In this document: positions 25,701 through 32,200 of the stretch, piece by piece
How positions within the stretch are numbered: position 1 is the stretch's first letter
Layout of the letters: every line of letters begins with the position of its first letter
IMG/VR virus record: IMGVR_UViG_3300021091_000225
Location: 1 to 34,470 of that record
Length of the DNA: 34,470 nucleotides
Reading direction: 5' to 3' (one strand)
Source of the DNA: a virus
The notes under the pieces: model-generated
Database searches by the model: none
What the model saw: the letters and a program-made list of their open reading frames with translations, nothing else
Told to the model about the DNA's origin: nothing
Translations under genes and position numbers: made by a program

Positions 25701-25961
25701 CCTTCTGTTTGTGATGTTGATGTTTATGTTAAGTTACTAACTGGTGATGAAAGTGATTACAATCAAATACCTTGGGAAAAACTAACAACAGCAAATTATA
25801 ATAAAAAGGATGAACTTAGATTTATTGATCTTTCTTATAATTATAACACTGCAAATGCAAACGAAACATTTAGTAAATATACAATCAAATTAAGAATGAG
25901 ATCTCGTAATGCTGCCGTTGCTCCGATTATTAAAGATTTAAGATGTATAGCTCTAGCTTAA
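19773..25961 (+). CDS. DUF4815-type tail/baseplate protein, gp10-like position, 2062 aa
   Basis: The N-terminal part fits DUF4815, a domain of cyanophage tail proteins: STNLNTPPYFEDFDAKKKFH, LFRPGYPLQARELTTIQSIL, then the YTKGYFVNVEEQEIILD and INVSPGKSYVRGYELETLA strands. Around residues 937-960, RRYNNKRYTMRDIGNLEKRL begins a helical stretch, probably the trimer-forming coiled coil. Near 1439 the motif DPLAQSFLIEESGGCFITKI starts a C-terminal domain (DVYFSTKDSNLPVTMQIREM) seen in the same family. In cyanophage annotations such proteins are called structural protein, gp10 or tail fibre; which T4 part it matches is uncertain. It overlaps the following small gene by 19 bases. Confidence 0.8.
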   Translation: MPQSTNLNTPPYFEDFDAKKKFHKVLFRPGYPLQARELTTIQSILQNQIENFGSSIYKEGAMVVPGQIGYDLTYYAILIEEEYFGISADILSQYIVGQTIVGNTSGIRAKVVNALTSDQSEKGFTTLYVKYLSASTTNTNGTFGNDEILIAENSFSIGNTVIQKNTDFAKCISLNPTSIGSAAKITSGIYYTKGYFVNVEEQEIILDQFGTTPSYKVGLQILEEIVTPEDDISLTDPSQGYSNYSAPGAHRFKLTAILTKKSLDDTSVTDFIELLRLEKGYVKEIVSSSRAQLAKTLEDTFARRTYDESGDYEVRPYDFSKDECFNDGINNGIFSSINSTDDGNTPSKDLFEINVSPGKSYVRGYELETLATTYVDIKKPRATELLGNATIRTDARSIEFRISNSSNNNHITYSQLTSSLNSIVPLLDTNDAVIGYAIMLSYEQVDSGSSDYIIIRLANIRFISTSYNLSSIKKIRFAGTITYTTTPNTSTGGVIKTIDKISGAFNPLFFPVYETSVIKSLTDTKVQDVFTKYIGSTGSTTTITISGRSYYSKNAADYTLRINGDAGTTERTISNLAIDGSGTLTFVFSGSAVSSGTAYILIGPEKINVPSIKLASLKKMRALRLANIANKYNVNDTTISLGTTRVSKIHAIYNTSSGTLTESILPKITLNAGAGVFKIGEVIVGKSSGAKGRIIKQDVNAIYFTYISQTNFAINEDIFGYLSSSTGTISVINNNGLPDIKSRYMLDDGQRDQTFEFSTLTKVSSDSVISGDLVVIMDHFKDQVTSGQFYTVNSYYDADIDEIPSYNYDGNRVYLNDLIDWRINQLDTYVSTTSGEYNAPYTINANEILANTNLLSYGNTNYITSEYLFPSGTTDGDIEYYLGRIDDLYLDKNGKFLSQKGVAALKPKPPTDSLANAMKVLSISMPPYVRSLDDVIIRRYNNKRYTMRDIGNLEKRLDNVEYYTQLSLLETDTANLFIEDSNGNNRLKNGFLVDNFTSHSIGQSDHPNYKCAIDSALGELRPPHYTTNVALKYQETPTKYIKGDFIMLDYTDKLLIEQNYAAVVENVNPFAVSSWVGLAFVFPASDDWIDENRLPESLTEVEGDYSATVFAMGVDRNTGFAPIEWNAWKTQWSSTSVTTQTWTEGGGPIRNVEQTTTRTDRFQTRSGIRPRVTPKTERKVLGDRVVDTKYAYWKRSRNISVTSFRLKPNIRVYAFFDGRDVTSFVTPKILEIAMAASSVAFQIDEDIIVTGNVNRKFRAKLVAPGSGIDNLGRPYTVNPYNGETITATSYTSTSTFLNLDIPSMQVLNTSEMGGYVLEGDTIVGLTSGATATVINKKLIADELGNVQLSFYIPDPNDDANPRFKVGESVFRVSDSPINSLIPGVVDSSAEASYTASGTILTKQQDTLLVRNAEVVRDTVSDSRMLTSSSTSTRVGGWYDPLAQSFLIEESGGCFITKIDVYFSTKDSNLPVTMQIREMVNGYPSPEILGTINKDPSNVSVSADASAVTTFVFDTPIYLAERKEYCFALLTSSVEYRVWLSEMGKDDLSGEKISKQPYAGVLFKSQNASTWTTSEMQDFKFKIYRASFNINESPTINWVNDNSGSLQYTQLRRDPIELNVNSNRIKVNHTNHGMHDPASFVDITGVSSEQYATLSVNWSGAPGAITVNGNRTAFYYTSNINGSPPTNTNPGYLKIGGVVYSYNPTTVGTADTNGNYTITTLARISGTAPSDGFKADEEWQVENYVIDGVPLTLINTIHSNLEWITLDSYQINLPITRTSATNLTIGGDKVFVSQNIQYTQFEPLVTYKELPGTSILASYSGTTGTSIGSSSYSNPSTYTSPNQKSYIRDSDFFPIVLNENNLLSVPYLIASNLNEEKQMIGAKSATMRLVLSSTKENLSPIIDKNRVSLVTTNNRVTDFDSTEFKKQYFFNSPPSPNDTFNIAIDPIHDYNAANYITKIATLANPCTGLRIEFASYNPSVCDVDVYVKLLTGDESDYNQIPWEKLTTANYNKKDELRFIDLSYNYNTANANETFSKYTIKLRMRSRNAAVAPIIKDLRCIALA

Positions 25962-26182
25962 TCCCAGTTGAAGGTCACGATGGTCTGTATCGTGACCTAA
26001 AAACAAATTCTATAGTAAACACAGACCAAGAGGCATATTTTAAATATGTGTCCCAAAGAAATAAAAAAAGAGAACAGGAAATAAAATTAGAAACTGCCGA
26101 AGAAGATATCAATAATTTAAAATTAGAAATAGCAGAGATAAAAAATTTATTGCTAGAACTGGTAAATAAGAATAGCAATTAG
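25943..26182 (+). CDS. Small coiled-coil structural or assembly protein, 79 aa
   Basis: The gene starts inside the end of the previous one (19-base overlap). The N-terminus SLIPVEGHDGLYRDLKTNSI followed by VNTDQEAYFKYVSQ matches a recurrent short cyanophage protein ('IPVEGHpdL.RD..tgAI.N'). The C-terminal half, from about residue 41 to 76, is a heptad-like helix (EIKLETAEEDINNLKLEIA, EIKNLLLELVNK), a clear coiled coil. Function is unknown; a chaperone or trimerisation role for the adjacent tail proteins is plausible. Its early codons form a 10-bp hairpin, listed separately. A late promoter follows immediately after the stop. Confidence 0.75.
   Translation: MYSSSLIPVEGHDGLYRDLKTNSIVNTDQEAYFKYVSQRNKKREQEIKLETAEEDINNLKLEIAEIKNLLLELVNKNSN
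25972..25998 (+). repeat. 10-bp perfect hairpin inside the start of the coiled-coil gene
   Basis: AGGTCACGAT (25972-25981) pairs exactly with ATCGTGACCT (25989-25998) around GGTCTGT. It lies 10 bases after the stop of the 2062-aa gene and is translated as part of the 79-aa gene. No U tract follows, so it is not a classic terminator; an RNA-processing or mRNA-stabilising element is possible. Confidence 0.6.
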
Positions 26183-26190
26183 TATAAATA
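26183..26190 (+). promoter_or_regulatory. T4-type late promoter TATAAATA
   Basis: A perfect octamer starts right after the 79-aa gene's stop, 22 bases before ATG 26213, with an AGTAGGA ribosome site between. It should start the fibre-gene transcript. Confidence 0.75.
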
Positions 26191-26212
26191 CACTTGAAGT
26201 AGGAATACTATA

Positions 26213-26551
26213 ATGTTAGCTGCTGTAACCAATTTAGTTGTTTACCAAGGAAGTGATTTCCAAACTACATTTTTTGTAACCAACGATAATGGTTCTCAGT
26301 TCAATTTGACTGGGTATACTGGTCAATCTTTGATCAAAAAACATTATACAAGTAGCACATCTGTTACTATGAATGTGAATATAAACCCTCCACAAAATAC
26401 AGGTTCCGTTACTTTATCATTACCAAATACAGTAACTTCTACCATGACACCAGGACGTTATGTTTATGATGTTGTTTTGACCAGCAATTCTAATTATAAA
26501 TCTAGAGTATTAGAAGGTGTTTTAACAGTAGTAGAAGGAGTAACACTCTAA
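26213..26551 (+). CDS. Ig-like small virion protein, 112 aa
   Basis: The protein reads as a single beta sandwich: NLVVYQGSDFQTTFFVTND, then FNLTGYTGQSLIKKHYTSS, then VTLSLPNTVTSTMTPGRYVY, then DVVLTSNSNYKSRVLEGVLT. This 'Y.g.dF......d..G....LtGyt..a.ik......' pattern is common in small cyanophage fibre-region proteins and in BppU-like phage adaptor domains that link fibres to the baseplate. It follows a perfect late promoter and lies exactly against the next gene (ATG right after TAA), at the head of the fibre operon. A fibre-adaptor role is inferred. Confidence 0.7.
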   Translation: MLAAVTNLVVYQGSDFQTTFFVTNDNGSQFNLTGYTGQSLIKKHYTSSTSVTMNVNINPPQNTGSVTLSLPNTVTSTMTPGRYVYDVVLTSNSNYKSRVLEGVLTVVEGVTL

Positions 26552-26761
26552 ATGGCAAGGGTTAGATTTGGAGATCAAGCATCTCCACAAGTATCAAGAG
26601 TAGCACTTGGCGGTGCAGCTACATTGCAAAATTTAGGTGACGTTGATGTCTTAACAAATGGTTTGCAAGATGGATATATTCTAATTTATAATGCTGCAAC
26701 AAGTAGATTCCAATCAGGAAATGTATTAAATAACGTAACAGTAAACGGGGGTAGCTTCTGA
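26552..26761 (+). CDS. Short fibre-module protein, 69 aa
   Basis: The start follows the previous stop without a gap; AAGGAG at 26535-26540 serves as ribosome site. The protein has a basic start (MARVRFGDQASPQVSRVALG) and then NLGDVDVLTNGLQDGYILIY with NAATSRFQSGNVLNNVTVNG. The 'lgDVDv....dGyiLiYnaat..f' segment is a frequent module in phage tail fibres ('L.DVd...p.dGqvLvYd.atgkW'). It may be a detached fibre domain or an adaptor. Its stop overlaps the next ATG by one base (TGATG), suggesting fixed-ratio expression with the 742-aa fibre. Confidence 0.7.
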   Translation: MARVRFGDQASPQVSRVALGGAATLQNLGDVDVLTNGLQDGYILIYNAATSRFQSGNVLNNVTVNGGSF

Positions 26762-28989
26762 TGGCATCAACCATCCTTATAAAAAGAAGTACTGGCACCA
26801 CAGTACCATCTTCATTAGAATTCGGTGAACTTGCAGTAACAGTTGGAACTGGCACTCAAGTAAATCGTGGTGATAGGATTTTTATTGGTGATAATAATAC
26901 CACAGTACAAGTTATTGGCGGTAAGTATTTCACTGACATGCTTGATCATGTTCATGGAACTCTTACTGCGAATTCTGGGGTTATTGTAGATAATAACTCA
27001 AAGATAAATCGCTTTAGAGTAGATGATATTAATCTTGACGGCAACGTAGTAGAAACAGATACTACTGATACTGATCTCATTTTCAGAGCAAATGGTTTTG
27101 GTAAACTTGTTATTGAAGATGAACAAGAATTGGAATTTGGTACTACAGGTGATATTGAATTAAAATTTGATGCTACTGCTAATGTCTTAAGATTAGATAG
27201 AGTTGGGTTAAATACCCCAGATTTTCGTTTAGATGATGATTTAAAAATTCAATTTGGTAGTGTTGGAAATGGTGGTATCAGATATGATGCAACTCAATTA
27301 AATATAATTCGTGTTGATGGGGCGGATTGGCAATATGATAATGGAGTTGCAGTTCAATTCTCAGACGTAACGGAATCATCTAGCAGAACTACAGGTGCTG
27401 TTAAGATTTCTGGTGGACTAGGTGTAGATAAAACTGCTTGGATTAAAGAACTTAGGGTAGATGATAATGCAATTCTTGGTACATCATCTAGCGATATCTT
27501 AACTGTAAATTCGACTACATCATTTAAAAATGGAGTTACATTTGAAGGCACAGTAACAAATTCCAATGTTACTGTTAATCAAACAGGTCAACTTAATATT
27601 GATAATTTAAGATTTGATGGCAATACAATTTCAACAACTTCTGGATCCACAATTATTTTAGATCCAGATCCAGCAAGCGGAGATGCTTCTGGGGAGTTAA
27701 TCATTCGTGGTAATCTTCAAGTTGCTGGTACAACCACTACTATAAACTCAACTCAAGTTACAGTTAATGATCCAATCTTTAACATTGGTGATCAAACATC
27801 TCAAAAAGTATTATCTGCAAATGCTATCGCAGGAACCTCTGCAATTAATATTGATAATCCTTCTGGTATCAATACTGGATCCTTGGTAACAGGAGATAAT
27901 GTTGGAACTGGTGGTAGAACCATCACTAGTATTGAAGTTGTTTTTCACGTTTCTGCTGGAGGGTTCGCTACTCCTCCAAGTATAGGAGCGCCAATTTATT
28001 TTTATAATGGTACAAATTATGAGCAAATTGGTACATACCAAACTCAAACTACTAATACAGTAAGAATTACAGTTTCTCCTACATTATCCTTAAGAGAAAG
28101 TTCATATTATGAAGGTGGTTCTTTAACCAAAGCAAATACTGGATCCCCACAACTTTTAATTCTTGTTAAAGAACCTACAGATAAATCTGTATTTGAAACT
28201 ACAATTTTAAATTTATCTAATGGTATTTCAGGTGCAATTAATCTTGGAGAATCTATTGATATTGTTCAAGGTTCAAACGATGGAATGGACCGTGGTATTC
28301 AATATACATATCACAATGGAACTTCAATTAAACATGGATTCTTTGGATATGATAGAACTGGAGGATCTGATGGTTTAGGTGCATTTACATTTATTGAAGA
28401 TGCTACAAATACAAATAATGTTTTCACTCATTCAGTGGGTGGAGTTGGATCAGTAGAGCGTGAAAAAAATGATTTAGATGTATCTAGTGGAACAACTCTT
28501 GCTGGTGCAGCAAATCAATTATATCCTTCATTAAATCCAACTGGTGGAAGTGGGTCTGGATTAGTAGTATCTGTTTCCAGAAATGGTTCTGGTGCAATTA
28601 GCACAATTACTATTACCTCTGCTGGAACTTATTATCAAGAAGGTGATCTTTTAACTATTAGTGGTAATTTAATTGGTGGTGTAGTTGGAACAGATGATCT
28701 TTTACTGAGAGTAATTTCTGTTATTTCAACTAGAGGAACAGTATTAATTGGTGATCTTGAATTAGACAATGATTTAGCGGTCCAATTTGGTGGTACTGGT
28801 AGAAGTGAATTTAATACTAATGGAATTCTTTACGGAAACGGAATTGGAGAACTCAAAGAAACTGCTGCTGCTAATATGGCAAATCCAGGAGTTGGTCCTG
28901 ATGTTGCAACTTCATTCCAAATTTTAACTGTAACTGCTGCTGGTATTCCAGTATGGACAGATACAGTTGACGGAGGAACATTTACCTGA
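26761..28989 (+). CDS. Tail fibre-like structural protein, 742 aa
   Basis: The N-terminus ASTILIKRSTGTTVPSSLEF, then GELAVTVGTG and RIFIGDNNTTVQVIGGKYF, is an attachment segment common to cyanophage fibres and resembles that of the last gene here. Fibre repeats follow (LDDDLKIQFGSVGNGGIRYD, VTVNQTGQLNIDNLRFDG). The module TTTINSTQVTVNDPIFNIGD (about 324-343), normally close to DRGIQYTYHNG and FFGYDR, is here separated from it by about 165 residues. A Gly-Tyr-type repeat (about 600-650) is followed by the fibre end motif GGTGRSEFNTNGILYGNG near residue 675 and TSFQILTVTAAGIPVWT. No receptor-binding domain is recognisable; the adjacent larger fibre may carry specificity. Confidence 0.8.
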   Translation: MASTILIKRSTGTTVPSSLEFGELAVTVGTGTQVNRGDRIFIGDNNTTVQVIGGKYFTDMLDHVHGTLTANSGVIVDNNSKINRFRVDDINLDGNVVETDTTDTDLIFRANGFGKLVIEDEQELEFGTTGDIELKFDATANVLRLDRVGLNTPDFRLDDDLKIQFGSVGNGGIRYDATQLNIIRVDGADWQYDNGVAVQFSDVTESSSRTTGAVKISGGLGVDKTAWIKELRVDDNAILGTSSSDILTVNSTTSFKNGVTFEGTVTNSNVTVNQTGQLNIDNLRFDGNTISTTSGSTIILDPDPASGDASGELIIRGNLQVAGTTTTINSTQVTVNDPIFNIGDQTSQKVLSANAIAGTSAINIDNPSGINTGSLVTGDNVGTGGRTITSIEVVFHVSAGGFATPPSIGAPIYFYNGTNYEQIGTYQTQTTNTVRITVSPTLSLRESSYYEGGSLTKANTGSPQLLILVKEPTDKSVFETTILNLSNGISGAINLGESIDIVQGSNDGMDRGIQYTYHNGTSIKHGFFGYDRTGGSDGLGAFTFIEDATNTNNVFTHSVGGVGSVEREKNDLDVSSGTTLAGAANQLYPSLNPTGGSGSGLVVSVSRNGSGAISTITITSAGTYYQEGDLLTISGNLIGGVVGTDDLLLRVISVISTRGTVLIGDLELDNDLAVQFGGTGRSEFNTNGILYGNGIGELKETAAANMANPGVGPDVATSFQILTVTAAGIPVWTDTVDGGTFT

Positions 28990-28997
28990 GGTAACTT

Positions 28998-29213
28998 ATG
29001 AATGAAATAGATGTTAATGTTTTGATTTCAATCCTTCAAAAAAAGGTTTCTGACTTGACCCTTACTAATGTAGTATTAGAAGCAAAAGTTAAAGATTTGA
29101 CAAATAGGTTAAATAGTATTATAGAAAAGTCACAACAAGAGAATGCTATAAATGGCAACCAGAATCAAGTTAAAGAGATCCCTAACACCGAACTCAGCAC
29201 CGACGACTTCTGA
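28998..29213 (+). CDS. Small coiled-coil protein, 71 aa
   Basis: The start is 8 bases after the previous stop, with GAGG overlapping that stop as ribosome site. The protein is nearly all helical: EIDVNVLISILQKKVSDLTL, NVVLEAKVKDLTNRLNSIIE, with regular Leu/Val/Ile spacing typical of a two- or three-stranded coiled coil. A polar tail with NGNQNQ and TELSTDDF follows. I do not recognise a named family, but short coiled-coil genes between fibre genes of T4-like phages often act as fibre chaperones or connectors. Its last 62 bases overlap the start of the large fibre gene in another frame. Confidence 0.7.
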   Translation: MNEIDVNVLISILQKKVSDLTLTNVVLEAKVKDLTNRLNSIIEKSQQENAINGNQNQVKEIPNTELSTDDF

Positions 29214-32200
29214 TCTTTACGACAAAGAAGTAGCTCTTAATATTGCTGATAGGACATTATTTGTAAATAATAATGGTACTATTCAAGAAGTTCTAAACGC
29301 AGATCCAAACGATGAAACCATTGTTCCATCAATGTTTTCATCTTTGATTACTGATGGAGTCGGAAAAACTTGGTATGTTTCAAAAAATGGAACAGACAAA
29401 GCAATACTTGGTTCTGTAAATCCTAGACACGGTTCTACTACTGGTTCAAATTCATGGGGCAAAACGCCAATGACGGCGTTTTCCTCATTAAAATATTGTC
29501 TTGATAATTATGCTACTGATGGGGATACTGTCATTGTGGGTTCAGGAGTTTATACTGAAACTTTTCCATTAACAGTTCCAGTTGGAGTTTCAATTACTGG
29601 TGCTGGATTCAAAACCACTTTTATTAAACCAACAGTTGGTACTAATAATAAAGATGCGTTTTTAATTCAAAGTAACTGTAATATAGAAAATATTACAGTT
29701 ACTGATTTTTATTATGATTCAGTAAATGATACTGGATATGCATTTAGAACAAAATCTGGATATACTATAAGTGTTTCAGGAAGAAGACCTTATGTTCAGC
29801 GTTGTTCTGTAATTACTAAAGGTAGTGTAACCACTGGATCCGATCCAAGAGGATATGCACAGGGAGATGCAGGAAGAGGCGTATTAATTGATGGTGGAGT
29901 AGTTGCAACTAATTCAGCAGAAGCATCTATATTATTTAATGAATGTACATTTGTTGTACCTAATTCAGTTGGATTATATTTAAAAAATGGTGCTAGATGT
30001 GAATGGTTAAATTCATTTACTTATTTTGCTGCAGATAGCGTTATTGGAGAAAATCCAGGCGGAACAGGATTTGCTGGTCAGGGAAGAGCAAGATTAAAAT
30101 TCAATGGTATGTCTGGCACATTTGCTGCTGGTAATACTATAACTCAATATGATACTGACGGTACAACTGTTTTAGCATCTGGTACTATTAATCAAAATGA
30201 TGGTACATATATTTACCTTACTGGTCAAGGAACAGGTAATTTTGTTGAGGCGTTACAATCATCATTAACTCCAAAGCAGGTAATTGTTAATGGTGATGCT
30301 CAAATTAGTACTGCTATTAAAAAATTTGGTAATAGTTCTTTAATATTAGATGGAACTGGAGATTACTTATCAGTAGCAAGTTCTTCTGATTTTAACTTTG
30401 GAGCTGCAAGTAATCCTAGTCCACCAGCAAGCACAACGTATACGTATACTGTAACTGCAAACACTGGTAGTACAAATAATTACCAATTTTCTGGAAGTGC
30501 AAGTGGAACTGCTCCAACTCTCAACGTAGTTGCAGGAGATATATTAGTATTTAATGTAAACGTTAGCGCCAGTCATCCATTTTGGGTTAAGACAGCACAA
30601 ATCACAGGCACTGGTGGTGGTGTAGGTAACGGAACAACAACAGGCACAATAACAAATAATGGATCTACAACGGGAACAATTACTTGGAATACAGCTGGAG
30701 TAACACCTGGCACTTATTATTACCAGTGTCAAAATCACACAAATATGTTTGGTGTGATTAATGTAGCAGCTGGTACAACAACTACTAGTGCAACTGGAGA
30801 TTTTGCATTAGAGTGCTGGGTATATCCTACTGAGTTTACTTCATATAGAACTATCTTTGACTTTAGAACTACCACTAGTGATACTAATGGAATTATCTTA
30901 GGTCAGAGTGACACTGGTGCGATATACTTCTATTATAATAGTAATTATAGAGTTGGACCTGTTGGATCGGTTACTCTTAATGCTTGGAACCATGTTGCTT
31001 TAACCAGATCAGGATCATCAACAAGATTATTCATCAATGGAACTCAAGTTGGATCAACTTATACTGATACAAACAATTATCCTGTACGTCCAGTTAGAAT
31101 TGGTGCAGATCCTAATGGTGCATATGCTTATAAGGGATATATTGATGAAGTAAGAATTTCAAAAGGAGTATCTAGATATACTGGAACTTTTACTCCTTCA
31201 ACAACGGCATTTACTGCTAGTATCAATACCTCTCTTCTTCTTCAATTTGAAGGATTGAATGGAAGTACTGAAATTATTGATGGAGGTATTGCATCACAAG
31301 ATATTAGAACTTCTGCTGGTGGAACTGCTAATTTTGTAACTTTGGCAGATTACACTGCATTTGGTGCAGAACTTCGTTCAATTGGATCAGCTTCAATTTA
31401 TGGAGAAAGAGGTCTTACTGCAAACGGAAAGGGAGTAAGATTATATTGTATTACTCATAATTTTAGTTATATTGGTACTGGTAAAAATGAAGATAATGAT
31501 ATTAGTCAGGTTAATCAGGCAAATGAAGTAATTGAAACTAATAATGGTCGTGCATTGTTCACAAGCGTTGACCAAAATGGTGATTTTAGAGTAGGAACAA
31601 CATTTATTATAGATCAAGAAAAAGGAACAGTATCTTTTGCTGGATCTGGATCTAGTACAACAACATTTGATAATTTAATTGTTTCAAGTGCAGGGAATGC
31701 TACTACGATTTTACCAACTTCAATTAATGTTGGTAATTTAACACTTTCTTCAAATCAAATAATATCAGGAACTGGGTTAGTACAAACTTCTCCTCTTAGT
31801 ATTGGAAACATTAGAATTGGTTCTGTAAATGCAAATACAATTAGCACTTCTACTGGAAATTTAGTATTAACTGCTCAGGGAAATAGCTTAGTACAAGTAA
31901 ATGATGATTTACAAATTACTGGCAATACTAATTTTACAGGTGACATAACTGTAGGTGGAAATATTGTATCAAATCAAAGTATTTCTATTGATAGTTCTAA
32001 TATTAGTAATGCTACTATTGGAACACTTACAGTAAATACATCTACAACCACAGGATCTTCCAAATTTTATGATGATATCACAACATATTCTGGAGAATTT
32101 GCTGGTATTATTACTGATGGATTAGGATATCCAGCAGGAACTTATACAAATGTTGATTTAACTGGTGGTAATGGATCTGGAGCAAAAGCGACTATTGTAG

